Assembly: GCA_050249455.1 (NCBI GenBank)
Contig: JBFWQM010000080.1
Coordinates: 1-20,006, forward strand
Direction of reading: 5' to 3'
Source: JBFWQM01 sp050249455
Lineage (GTDB): Bacteria; Pseudomonadota; Alphaproteobacteria; MPNO01; VGEU01
DNA: 20,006 nucleotides
Shown here: piece after piece, positions 1 through 7,505 of the stretch
How the letters are laid out: each line of letters begins with the position of its first letter
Position numbering within the stretch: the first letter of the stretch is position 1
The notes under the pieces: model-generated
What the model was told of the DNA's origin: nothing
Databases searched by the model: none
What the model saw: only the letters and a program-made list of their open reading frames with translations
Position numbers and translations under genes: made by a program

Positions 1-827
1 TGGAGGCGAACCAGGTCGCGATCTACGCCGTCCACCTCAAGACGCCGGAGGGCCGCAACAACCACGCGCGGGCGGAGAAGCAGTACCGCGAGCTGACCCA
101 GTTCGGCGGCACCGAGCCGCTCTACTACCCGATCCCCGAAGGCAACCTCGACCACTTCGGCGCCACCATCGACCGGCTGACCGATGCGCTGCTCGGCACC
201 GTCGCCGCCGCCGTGGGCCGGCCGATCGGCGGCATCGCCTCGCCGCGCAACGCGGAGGAAAAGCGCATCGCCGCCCAGGCCGAGGTGGTGGGCAACGCGA
301 TGCGGCTGTCCTATCTCGGCCGCGTCCGCCAGGAGGCGGCGCCCGACGTGGTGCGCAGCGTCGTCCTCAGCGAGGACCCGACCGACGCGGTGCCGGAGCG
401 CCGGCCGGTGGAGCCGCGCGTGCTGCTGACCCGCAACCAGCTCTCCGACCTCGCGCAGACCCTGCGCGGCGTCGTGCAGGCCGGCGTCAGCGGCCGACTC
501 GACCCCGAGTCGTTCTTCTCGCGCATCCGCGCCGCCGCCGCGGCGACCACCAACGACCCGCGGCGCATGGCGGAGTTCCAGAAGCTCGGCGGCGCGTTCG
601 GCGAGTATCTCGAGGACCTGCCGTACCAGAGCCAGATCATGGAGATCACCCAGCGCGAATGGGTCAGCACCGGCGCCGGCCGGCGGCGCGAGATCCTGAA
701 CGCGATCGAGGCGAAGCTGCGCCTCTACGAGGAGTTCAACCGCCAGCCCAGCCTGTGGGTGTCGTTCGACGGCGGCAAGAACCCCGGCGAGGCGATGTAT
801 CCGGTGCCGTTCGACGCGCTGCCGTAG
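1..827 (+). CDS. vWA-domain protein, C-terminal part (5' truncated by window)
   Basis: The reading frame is open from base 3 to the TAG at 825-827, so about 274 C-terminal residues are visible and the start lies left of the window. The first visible stretch (IYAVHLKTPEG, then YRELTQFGG and YYPIPEG) looks like the last strands and helices of a von Willebrand factor A domain. The remainder is mostly helical, with an FGEYLEDLPYQSQ segment and a terminal YPVPFDALP. That combination recalls the C-terminal part of PpkA-type or related vWA proteins from secretion and stress loci. This is family recall, not a search, and whether a kinase domain lies upstream cannot be seen. The ABC ATPase gene starts 17 nt downstream on the same strand, so the gene is probably the leader of, or part of, that operon. 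The MIDAS motif is not in the visible part. Confidence 0.75.
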   Translation, partial: EANQVAIYAVHLKTPEGRNNHARAEKQYRELTQFGGTEPLYYPIPEGNLDHFGATIDRLTDALLGTVAAAVGRPIGGIASPRNAEEKRIAAQAEVVGNAMRLSYLGRVRQEAAPDVVRSVVLSEDPTDAVPERRPVEPRVLLTRNQLSDLAQTLRGVVQAGVSGRLDPESFFSRIRAAAAATTNDPRRMAEFQKLGGAFGEYLEDLPYQSQIMEITQREWVSTGAGRRREILNAIEAKLRLYEEFNRQPSLWVSFDGGKNPGEAMYPVPFDALP

Positions 828-844
828 AGCGGGCCGCACCGGAC

Positions 845-1588
845 ATGCCGCCGCCGCCGGCGTTCGACCTCGTCCGCGTGTCGCGCGCCCACAGCGCCGC
901 CGGGTCGCGCTTCGTGCTGGAGGTCGACGCCTTCGCGGTGCGCCGGGGCGAGGCGCTGGCCCTGGTCGGGCCTTCGGGCGCCGGCAAGTCGACCATGCTC
1001 GACCTGCTGGCGCTGGCGCTGAAGCCCGACGCGGCGGAACGCTTCACGCTGACCGCGCGCGACGGCGCCGCGGTCGATATCGCCGCCGCCTGGGCAACCG
1101 GCGCGATCGACCGGCTGACCGCCGCGCGCGCCGCCCATCTCGGCTACGTGCTGCAGCAAGGCGGGCTGCTGCCGTTCCTGACGGTGGCGGAGAACATCGC
1201 GCTGTCGCAGCGCGTGCTCGGCCGCCGCGATCCGGAACGGGTGCGCACGCTCGCCGAACGGCTCGACATCGCGGCGCTGCTCGACCGCAAGCCGGCGGCG
1301 CTGTCGGTCGGCCAGCGCCAGCGTGCGGCGATCGCCCGCGCGTTGGCGCACGACCCGGAGATCCTGCTCGCCGACGAGCCGACCGCCTCGGTCCACCCGG
1401 CGCTCGCCGACACCGTGCTCGCGCTCCTGGTGGAGCAGGCGCGCGCCGCCGATGCGGCGCTGATCCTGGCCACCCACGACCCCGACCGCGCGGCGCGCCA
1501 CGGGATGGAGATCGTCCAGGTCGCGGTCAGCGCCGAGGGCGCCGGGCGGTCGCGCTTCACCCGCCGCGCGGCGGCGGCCGCGGCATGA
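845..1588 (+). CDS. ABC transporter ATP-binding protein, LolD/MacB type
   Basis: A 247-residue nucleotide-binding subunit. Walker A is GPSGAGKST (residues 42-50), the Q-loop is YVLQQGG (101-107), the signature is LSVGQRQRAAIARA (153-166), Walker B is ILLADEPTA (173-181) and the switch histidine lies in ATHD (209-212). The size and motif set match the LolD/MacB/FtsE class, which powers mechanotransmission or lipoprotein release rather than solute uptake. The signature reads LSVGQ instead of LSGGQ. After Walker B the usual NLD-type D-loop is replaced by ASVHPALAD, which is unusual. The open frame extends further upstream, but that part overlaps the preceding gene in another frame; ATG 845 is the first sensible start. 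The stop overlaps the permease start in an ATGA junction, indicating translational coupling. Confidence 0.93.
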   Translation: MPPPPAFDLVRVSRAHSAAGSRFVLEVDAFAVRRGEALALVGPSGAGKSTMLDLLALALKPDAAERFTLTARDGAAVDIAAAWATGAIDRLTAARAAHLGYVLQQGGLLPFLTVAENIALSQRVLGRRDPERVRTLAERLDIAALLDRKPAALSVGQRQRAAIARALAHDPEILLADEPTASVHPALADTVLALLVEQARAADAALILATHDPDRAARHGMEIVQVAVSAEGAGRSRFTRRAAAAAA

Positions 1589-2793
1589 GGCGCGCGGGCC
1601 TCGTCGTCGGCCTGGCGTGGCGCGACCTGACGCACGAATTGCGCCTGTTCTTCTGCATGGCTGCCGGTTTCGCCGCGGTGCTGGCGCCGCTGATCGTGCT
1701 GTTCGGCCTCAAGCACGGCGTGATCGAGGGGCTGCGCGAGACGCTGATCGAGAACCCGCGCGCGCGCATGGTGGTCAACACCGCCAACCGCAGCTACGAC
1801 CGCGCATTCTTCGACCGCCTGGCGGCGCGGCCCGACGTCGCGTTCGTGGTGCCGCGCATGCTGTTCCTGCATGCCGCGTCGCTGCGCTTCGAGCGGCCGG
1901 ACCGGCCGGGCACCACCGCGCAGGGCGACCTCCTGGCGACCGCGGCGGGCGATCCGCTGCTCGGCGCACTGCCGCCGCCCGGCCCGCGCGAGATGGTGGT
2001 CAGCGCCAGCCTCGCGGCGCGCCTGTCGCTCGCGCCCGGCACGCCGGTCACCCTGCGCGCGGTGCGCGGCGACGGCCCGACGCGCGAGGTGATGAACCTC
2101 GCGCTGACGGTGTCGGCCGTCGCGCCGCCAGCGGCCTACGACCGCGACGGCGCCTTCGTGCCGCTGCCGGTGCTCAGCACGGCCTACGACTTCCTCGACG
2201 ACCTGGCGCCGCCGGACGCGCAGCCGGGCGAGAGCGCGAACTGGAACCGCAGCTATGCCGGCTTTCGCGCCCACGCCCGGCGGCTGGAGGACGTGGTCGC
2301 GCTCGACCACGCGCTCCGCAGCGCCGGGGTGGAGGTCGACACCCGCGCGGGCGAGATCGCGGGGCTTCTCGCGCTCGACCGCAACCTCGCGCTCCTGTTC
2401 GCGCTGATTGCCGGGTTGGGCGGGCTCGGCTATCTGGTGTCGCTCGGCGTCGGCCTCTACGCCAATGTCGAGCGCAAGCGGCGCGAACTGTCGCTGCTGC
2501 GCCTGGTCGGCATCACCGGCCGCGGGCTGACCCTGCTGCCGGTGACCCAGGCGGCAGCGATCGCGCTGTGCGGCGCGGCGATCGCCGCGGCGGTGGCGCT
2601 GGCGGTCGCAGCGGTGGTCAACCGGGTCGCGGCGGATGCGGCGATGAGCGAGGGGCACGCGTTGTGCAGCATCGCGCCGGTCCACCTGGCGGTGGCGACG
2701 GCGGTCACGCTGGCCGGCGCCGTGCTGGCCGCGGCGTTCGCCGGCGCGCGGGCGGCGCGGATCGAACCTGCGGAGGGCTTGCGCGATGAATAG
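1585..2793 (+). CDS. ABC transporter permease, FtsX/MacB family
   Basis: A 402-residue membrane subunit with the MacB/LolC layout. A first membrane helix (about 21-41) is followed by a periplasmic region of roughly 220 residues, then three helices (about 268-292, 317-345, 366-390). The cytosolic segment NVERKRRELSLLRLVGIT (294-311) after helix 2 is the typical FtsX coupling region. The C-terminus ARIEPAEGLRDE is the standard family ending. It overlaps the ATPase gene by 4 bp and the SUMF1-like gene by 8 bp, so all three are surely co-translated. No membrane-fusion (MacA-like) partner is visible. The transporter therefore more likely does mechanical work in the periplasm or extracts a lipoprotein than exports a drug. 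The partner and substrate are unknown. Confidence 0.9.
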   Translation: MRRAGLVVGLAWRDLTHELRLFFCMAAGFAAVLAPLIVLFGLKHGVIEGLRETLIENPRARMVVNTANRSYDRAFFDRLAARPDVAFVVPRMLFLHAASLRFERPDRPGTTAQGDLLATAAGDPLLGALPPPGPREMVVSASLAARLSLAPGTPVTLRAVRGDGPTREVMNLALTVSAVAPPAAYDRDGAFVPLPVLSTAYDFLDDLAPPDAQPGESANWNRSYAGFRAHARRLEDVVALDHALRSAGVEVDTRAGEIAGLLALDRNLALLFALIAGLGGLGYLVSLGVGLYANVERKRRELSLLRLVGITGRGLTLLPVTQAAAIALCGAAIAAAVALAVAAVVNRVAADAAMSEGHALCSIAPVHLAVATAVTLAGAVLAAAFAGARAARIEPAEGLRDE

Positions 2794-4390
2794 GGTTCGG
2801 ATTGCGGCGGCGGCGCTGGCGGGCGCCGTCCTGCTGGCCGGCGCCCCGGCGCGCGCGCAGACCGCGTGGCCGGCGGCGGAATGGAATCCGGTGCCGGCGG
2901 CCGGCGACCTCGTCCTGCCGCTGCCGTGCGGCGGCTCGATGGCGTTCCGGCCGATCCCGACGCCGCTGCCGCGCGGCGCGCTGGCCGACCGCCCGGCGAC
3001 GTTCGGCCAGGCGGATCCCGAGACCGACTACGCCGAATACCTGCGCACCGGCTTCGTCGCCGGCCCGTTCCCCGGCCCGGCGGGCGAGCCGCCGCGCTAC
3101 TACCTCGCGAAGTACGAGGTGACGCGCGACCAGTGGGCGGCGGTGACGACCGAGCCGTGCCCGGCGCTGCCCAGCCAGGGCGGGCGCATCCCGCAGGGCG
3201 AGATTTCCTGGTACGAGGCGGTGGCGTTCACCGCGAAGATGACCGCCTACGTGATGGCAAAGGCGCGCGACAAGCTGCCGAAGCGCGACGAGGCGGTGGC
3301 GTTCGTGCGCCTGCCGACCGAGGACGAGTGGGAATATGCCGCGCGCGGCGGCGCCGCGGTCAGCGAGACCGATTTCGGCGCGCGCACCTATCCGATGGAA
3401 GGCGGCATCGCCAAGCATGCCTGGTTCCAGGGCTCGCGCAGCGCCGCCGGCCGGCTGCGCCCGGTCGGCACGCGCGACGCCAACCCGCTCGGCCTGCATG
3501 ACGTCTACGGCAGCGTCGCCGAATGGGTGCTGGAGCCGTTCCGGCTCAACAAGGTCGGCCGGCCGCACGGGCAGGCGGGCGGCACGGTGGCGCGCGGCGG
3601 CGACTTCCTGACCAGCGAGGATGCGCTGCGGTCGTCGCTGCGCATCGAGCTGCCGCCGTTCGACGTCACCGACGGCACGCCGCTGCGGCTGCGCAACGTC
3701 GGCCTGCGCCCGGCGCTTGGGCTGGTCGCGACCACCGCCGACAAGCGCGTCGCCGAGTTCCGCGCCGCCTTCGAGGCGGAGGCGCAGAGCCGCTCCAGTG
3801 CGGTCGACGATCCCGCCAAGCTGCTCGAGGTGATGCGCAAGGACGCCACCGACCCGGCGGTGCGCCAGGGCATCGCCAAGGTGGAGGCCACCCTGCGCGC
3901 CGAAACCCGCGCCCGCGCCGAGCAGGAGCAGCAGACCATCCGCAGCCAGATCGAGGCGGCGGCGACGTTGGCCCGCCAGGTCTTCCTCATCGAGGGCTAC
4001 GGCAAGGCGTTCGCCCCGACGTCGAAGTTTCTGGAGAGCCTGGCGCCGCACGTCGCCGAGCAGCTGCGCGGCACCGTCCAGAACCTTGGCACCCGGCTGG
4101 GTGACCAGGCGACCGCGATGGACCGCGGCATCCCGCAGGTGGTCGCCTCCTACCTGCGTGTCGTCACCCGCGTCGGGCGCAGCGCCGAGCGCACCCGCAT
4201 CGCCGACGAGGTGCGGGTCGTGGTCGAGGAGCTGAAGGCGCAGAACCTGCCCGGCATGCCCGAGCTCGCGCAGCTCGCCGGCCGCCACATGGTGATGGCC
4301 GCCGGCGGCAATCCGCCCACCGCCGAGGCCGCCCGCCGCGACATCAACGAGGCCGCCGCCCGCCCGGCCGCGCCGCCGGCGCGGCGGTAG
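2786..4390 (+). CDS. Secreted SUMF1/formylglycine-generating-enzyme-like protein, probably non-catalytic
   Basis: A 534-residue protein with a signal peptide (residues 1-25, cleavage near ARAQ-TA). A SUMF1 fold spans about 100-312. Landmarks are YYLAKYEVTRDQW (105-117), ISWYEAVAF (140-148), RLPTEDEWEYAARGG (175-189), GLHDVYGSVAEWV (236-248), TVARGGDFL (267-275) and NVGLRPAL (304-311). In true formylglycine-generating enzymes the segment after RGG carries catalytic cysteines. Here it reads DFLTSEDALRSSLR with no cysteine, so oxidase activity is unlikely and a structural or binding role like other SUMF1-fold envelope proteins is inferred. From about 318 to the end is a charged, mainly helical extension (AETRARAEQEQQTIRSQIEAA) not part of the SUMF1 fold, ending in an Ala/Pro/Arg tail. 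The start overlaps the permease end by 8 bp. It is the last gene of the plus-strand run. Confidence 0.88.
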   Translation: MNRVRIAAAALAGAVLLAGAPARAQTAWPAAEWNPVPAAGDLVLPLPCGGSMAFRPIPTPLPRGALADRPATFGQADPETDYAEYLRTGFVAGPFPGPAGEPPRYYLAKYEVTRDQWAAVTTEPCPALPSQGGRIPQGEISWYEAVAFTAKMTAYVMAKARDKLPKRDEAVAFVRLPTEDEWEYAARGGAAVSETDFGARTYPMEGGIAKHAWFQGSRSAAGRLRPVGTRDANPLGLHDVYGSVAEWVLEPFRLNKVGRPHGQAGGTVARGGDFLTSEDALRSSLRIELPPFDVTDGTPLRLRNVGLRPALGLVATTADKRVAEFRAAFEAEAQSRSSAVDDPAKLLEVMRKDATDPAVRQGIAKVEATLRAETRARAEQEQQTIRSQIEAAATLARQVFLIEGYGKAFAPTSKFLESLAPHVAEQLRGTVQNLGTRLGDQATAMDRGIPQVVASYLRVVTRVGRSAERTRIADEVRVVVEELKAQNLPGMPELAQLAGRHMVMAAGGNPPTAEAARRDINEAAARPAAPPARR

Positions 4391-4443
4391 GGGCGTTGCA
4401 TCCGACCGAGACTCGGAATTGGATCGCTGCCCGATGAAGTAGT

Positions 4444-4559
4444 GGAGTCGTACGCGGGCTCGACCCGCGTATCCAGCAGCGCGGCATGGCCGCGCAAGAG
4501 AGTCACTTGCGCGCTGACCGCGCGCGCTGGGTACGCGGGTCGCGCCCGCGTACGACTCC
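4444..4559. repeat. Nested inverted repeat between convergent operons
   Basis: Arms of 34 nt at 4444-4477 and 4526-4559 are reverse complements with only two mismatches. Each arm is itself nearly palindromic around TACGCGGG...CCCGCGTA. Inside them a second stem pairs GCGCAAG (4492-4498) with CTTGCGC (4506-4512) around a 7-nt loop. The whole element could fold into a long hairpin or a cruciform. It lies alone in the 197-nt gap between two converging genes, so it may serve as a bidirectional terminator. It could equally be a REP/BIME-like or MITE-like repeat. There is no U-tract for a classical terminator. Confidence 0.75.
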
Positions 4560-4587
4560 TTATGTGGACAGGAAGGCCGGTGCCGCG

Positions 4588-5085
4588 TCAGCTTGCGCCG
4601 TAGCGCTGCAGCGCCTTGTCGAGCTCGCCGGACAGGCGTTCGAGCTCGCGCAGCTCCTGCTGGCTCGGGCCGCTCGGGCTTTGCGCAGCCTTCTCGCGGG
4701 CGCGCGACAGCGCGTCGGCCTCGCGCTGGATGCGGTCGGCCTCGGCGCGGCCGGCGGTGCCGCGCTGGGCGCGCAGCTTGGCGAGCTCGGCGCGCTGGCG
4801 CTTCAGGTCGGTGTCGAGCTTGGCCAGCCGCGCCTGCGCCGCCTGGACGTCGCGCGCGCTGGCGTCGCGGTCGCGCGTCGCCTGCTGCGTGCGCGCGCGC
4901 TGCTCCAGCGCTCGCGTCTCCTCCGACGCGGCGGTGTTCTCAAGCTGCTTGGCCTGCTGCTCGTCCTGTCCGCTCACCGCGGCGTTGAGCCCGCCGAAGA
5001 AGCCGCGCTCGCTGGCCGGCCCTGACTGCTGCGCGCAGCCGGCGGCGAGGAGAACGGCGGCCAGGGTCGCGATGCGTGCGTTCAT
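4588..5085 (-). CDS. Coiled-coil lipoprotein
   Basis: A 165-residue predicted lipoprotein. The N-terminus MNARIATLAAVLLAAGC is a short signal peptide ending in a LAAGC lipobox with Cys17. A small Gly/Phe segment (RGFFGGLNAA) follows. From about residue 40 nearly everything is charged or Ala/Gln-rich with heptad-like spacing (TQQATRDRDAS, ARLAKLDTDLKRQRAELAKL, AEADRIQREADALSRAREKA), predicting a long coiled coil in the periplasm. I do not recognise a named family. It is the last gene of the minus-strand run, 30 nt after the preceding glycine-zipper gene. A GAGGA sits upstream of the ATG as ribosome site. A role as a periplasmic spacer or scaffold lipoprotein is inferred. Confidence 0.82.
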   Translation of the reverse strand: MNARIATLAAVLLAAGCAQQSGPASERGFFGGLNAAVSGQDEQQAKQLENTAASEETRALEQRARTQQATRDRDASARDVQAAQARLAKLDTDLKRQRAELAKLRAQRGTAGRAEADRIQREADALSRAREKAAQSPSGPSQQELRELERLSGELDKALQRYGAS

Positions 5086-5115
5086 GTCGGTCCTCGTCGC
5101 TTCATGGTTCGGCGA

Positions 5116-5805
5116 TCACGCGGCGGGCACGCGGTCGAGCGCGGCCTGCAGCTCGTTCGCCGATTGCTGCAGCTGGCGCTGCGCGGCATCGACCCGCGCC
5201 GCCTCCTGGCGCAGCTGCGTGTCGCGCGTCTGCTGGGCATCGCCCTGCATCGCGCGCGACACCTCGCCCGCCTTCTGCGAGGCGGTCTGGATCGTCTTCA
5301 GGTCGCTGCGCGCCGCCTCGGCCTCGCGGCGGTAGGCGGCGGCGTTGATCTGCCCGGCGCGGTACTGCGAATCGAGCTGGGCGAGGCGTGCCCGGTTCTC
5401 GCGCGTGACCTGGCCGGCCAGTTCGGCGGTGCGGGCGAGGTCGGCCGATTCCTTGCGCGCCGACGCGATGCGCGCGTTCGCCGCCTGTTCGCGGTTGTCG
5501 TAGCGCTCGTTGCGCGAGGCGATGTAGTAGCCGGCCCCGAATCCGGCGGCGCCGCCGGCGGCGCAGCCGGCGCCTGCCCCCACCGCGTCGCGCGAGATCA
5601 GCCAGCCGATGCCGGCGCCGACGGCGCAGCCGACCCCGGCGCCGGTCGCCACCGTCTCGTTGAACCGCGCGGTGCGCTGGTGCAGCTCGCGCTGCGCCGG
5701 CGTCATGTTCGCGGTGTCGGCGCCCATCGTCGAGCAGCCGCCGAGGACCAGCGCGAACGCCAGCGCGGCGGCGATCGGACGGTGGCGACGAAGTAACCCG
5801 GCCAT
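5116..5805 (-). CDS. Glycine-zipper coiled-coil lipoprotein (copy 2)
   Basis: A 229-residue predicted lipoprotein with lipobox VLGGC at Cys24. After a conserved segment (NMTPAQRELHQRTARFNETVA) comes a Gly/Ala-rich hydrophobic stretch at about 50-95 with GxxxG spacing (GAGVGCAVGAGIGW, GAGCAAGGAAGFGAGYY). This is the glycine-zipper type that packs in membranes. The C-terminal half is a charged coiled coil ending ANELQAALDRVPAA. It is strongly similar along its full length to the next gene upstream (5827-6531), so the two are tandem duplicates. An AGGAGG ribosome site lies just before the ATG. Known glycine-zipper lipoproteins sit at the outer membrane and affect envelope integrity or secretion; the role here is inferred from context. 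Confidence 0.87.
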   Translation of the reverse strand: MAGLLRRHRPIAAALAFALVLGGCSTMGADTANMTPAQRELHQRTARFNETVATGAGVGCAVGAGIGWLISRDAVGAGAGCAAGGAAGFGAGYYIASRNERYDNREQAANARIASARKESADLARTAELAGQVTRENRARLAQLDSQYRAGQINAAAYRREAEAARSDLKTIQTASQKAGEVSRAMQGDAQQTRDTQLRQEAARVDAAQRQLQQSANELQAALDRVPAA

Positions 5806-5826
5806 GATCCCTCCTGCGGCCGGCGA

Positions 5827-6531
5827 TCAGGCCGCCGGCACCCGGTTCAGGGCGTCCTCGAGCTCATTGGCGGACTGCTGCAGCTGGCGCTGCGCCTGCT
5901 GCACCCGCGCCGCCTCGCGGCCGACCCCGGCATCGCCCGTCTGCCGCGCGTCCTGCCCCATGGTGCGCGACACATCGCTCGCCTTGTCCGACGCCGTCTT
6001 GATCGTCTTCAGGTCGTTGCGCGCCGCCTCCGCCTCCTTGCGGAAGGTCGCGGCGTCGATCTGGCCGGCGCGGTAGCGCGATTCGAGCTGGGCGAGACGC
6101 GCCTTGTTCTCGCGCGTCACCTGGTCGGCGAGCTGCGCGGTGCGCGACAGGTCGTCGGCCTCCTTGCGCGCGGCCGCGATCCGGGCGTTCGCCGCCTGCT
6201 CGCGGTTGGCGTACCTCTCGTTGCGGCTCGCCAGGTAGTAGCCGCCGGCGCCGCCGGCCACCGCGCCGGCGCCGCAGCCGACCGCGGCGTACTTGGCCTC
6301 GCCGGTCGCCGCCGCGCCGATCACCGCGCCGACCAGGCACCCGACGCCGGCGCCGGTGGCCACGGTCTCGTTGAACCGCGCGGTGCGCTGGTGCAGCTCG
6401 CGCTGCGCCGGGGTCATGTTCGCCATGTCGGCGCCGGAGGTCGCGCAGGCGCCCAGCGCCAGCGCCATCGCCAGCATGACGCCCATGCGCCAGCCGAACG
6501 ACGTGCGGTCCATGCGGGTGTGCGACGACAT
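5827..6531 (-). CDS. Glycine-zipper coiled-coil lipoprotein (copy 1)
   Basis: A 234-residue predicted lipoprotein, paralogous to the following gene. Lipobox ALGAC has Cys29 if translation begins at the ATG at 6531. That ATG has AAGGA about 8 nt upstream, whereas the in-frame ATG at 6540 has no room for a ribosome site, so 6531 is preferred. The conserved NMTPAQRELHQRTARFNETVA segment is followed by a Gly/Ala zipper (GAGVGCLVGAVIGAA, GCGAGAVAGGAGGYY), then a coiled coil ending ANELEDALNRVPAA. The zipper cores and several linker residues differ from the paralog, while the flanking segments are almost identical even at base level. That points to duplication followed by selective drift, so the two may form a hetero-oligomer. 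This last point is inference. Confidence 0.86.
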   Translation of the reverse strand: MSSHTRMDRTSFGWRMGVMLAMALALGACATSGADMANMTPAQRELHQRTARFNETVATGAGVGCLVGAVIGAAATGEAKYAAVGCGAGAVAGGAGGYYLASRNERYANREQAANARIAAARKEADDLSRTAQLADQVTRENKARLAQLESRYRAGQIDAATFRKEAEAARNDLKTIKTASDKASDVSRTMGQDARQTGDAGVGREAARVQQAQRQLQQSANELEDALNRVPAA

Positions 6532-6561
6532 CGGTCCCATCCTTCGGAAGTGTTCGGCCGC

Positions 6562-7092
6562 CTACGACCGCAGCGGCGCCGGCGGCGCGCCGGGCGGAAT
6601 GGCGAAGACCTCGACCCGGCGGTTGGCCGGCGAACGCGGCTCGGCCGGGAGCAGGAGCTGCAGCGGCCCGAACCCCTGCGGCTTCAGCGCCGCGCGTGGC
6701 ACGCCCTGGCCGGCCAGGAAATCCACCACCGCGGCGGCGCGCAGCTCCGACAGCGCCACGTTGTGGCCCAGGGTGCCGCTCACGTCGGTGTGGCCGTTGA
6801 TGTCGAAGCTGAACGCCTGCAGCCGCGGGTCCATGAGAGCGGCGGCGAGCTCCGTCAGCACCGGCCGCGCATCGTCGCGGATGGCGTAGCGGTCGAGGTC
6901 GAAGTTCACCGCCAGCACGATGCCGCGCGCCGTCATCGCCGCGATCTGGTCGGCCAAGGTGGCCGGCGCCGGGGCGGCCATCGGCGGCGGCGGCGGCGGT
7001 GGGGGCGGGGTTTCGCACGACGCCAGCAGCAGTGTCGCCGCCGCGCCGACGAGCAGCGCCCGGCGCGTCGGGCCGTCAGCGGACCAGGGCAT
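6562..7092 (-). CDS. OmpA-family C-terminal domain lipoprotein
   Basis: A 176-residue protein with a lipobox LLASC (Cys26), a run of nine prolines (29-37) and an OmpA-like peptidoglycan-binding domain (about 58-165). Signature pieces are VNFDLDRYAI (62-71), NGHTDVSG (99-106, with the ligand-binding Asp103), ALSELRAAAVVDFL (113-126, Arg118), KPQGFG (137-142) and PANRRVEV (155-162). This is the Pal/OmpA group that binds diaminopimelate in the cell wall. The protein would tether the outer membrane, or this complex, to peptidoglycan. Its start lies inside the preceding gene (17-bp overlap), so translation is coupled. No alternative in-frame ATG would preserve the signal sequence. Confidence 0.93.
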   Translation of the reverse strand: MPWSADGPTRRALLVGAAATLLLASCETPPPPPPPPPMAAPAPATLADQIAAMTARGIVLAVNFDLDRYAIRDDARPVLTELAAALMDPRLQAFSFDINGHTDVSGTLGHNVALSELRAAAVVDFLAGQGVPRAALKPQGFGPLQLLLPAEPRSPANRRVEVFAIPPGAPPAPLRS

Positions 7093-7465
7093 CGCGCATG
7101 TCCGTACGGGTGGCGTTCGCGGGCATCGGCGTCACCGGCGCGCGCGGATGGCGGCGCAGCTTCAGTGCGTCCATCGTCGCTTCGGGATCCGGCGGCAGGC
7201 GGTCGCGCAGCGCCAGCGTGGCGGGCGGCAGCGGATAGGTGCGCGCCAGGGCGTCCGCCGCGGAGCCGCCGAGCTTGCTGTCGGCGCCGCCCAGGGTCCG
7301 TTCGTTGACGGCGATGCCGGCGCGCCGCAGCCGCTCGGCCACCGCGCCATCGGGCGCGGGCGTCTGCGCGCCTGCGGGACATGCGGCCGCGAGCGCCAGC
7401 AGGAGCGCCACGGTCCCGAGCGCCGTCCCCCGATGCCGTCGCGCGCAAGGAAGGTTGGCCATCAT
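7076..7465 (-). CDS. Small secreted protein of unknown function
   Basis: A 129-residue protein with a clear signal sequence (basic start, hydrophobic TVALLLALAAAC, likely cleavage after PAGAQ near residue 34). The mature part is about 95 residues, basic and proline-rich, with RLRRAGIAVNERTLGG and LRRHPRAPVTPMPANATRTDM segments and no recognisable domain. The cysteine at 28 is a poor lipobox (AAAC), so secretion rather than lipidation is favoured. Two consecutive ATG codons (7465 and 7462) could both start it, and no good ribosome site is seen. It overlaps the OmpA-type gene by 17 bp and lies 40 nt after the polyproline gene, inside the minus-strand operon. I do not recognise the family. Confidence 0.72.
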   Translation of the reverse strand: MMANLPCARRHRGTALGTVALLLALAAACPAGAQTPAPDGAVAERLRRAGIAVNERTLGGADSKLGGSAADALARTYPLPPATLALRDRLPPDPEATMDALKLRRHPRAPVTPMPANATRTDMRDALVR

Positions 7466-7505
7466 GGATGTCGCCGGCCTGGCCAGGGTGGGTTGCGGGA
7501 ACGGA

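Noticed and set aside
4391..4587. An insertion sequence remnant
   Set aside because: There are inverted repeats but no transposase fragment and no recognisable target-site duplication, so it is reported only as an inverted repeat.
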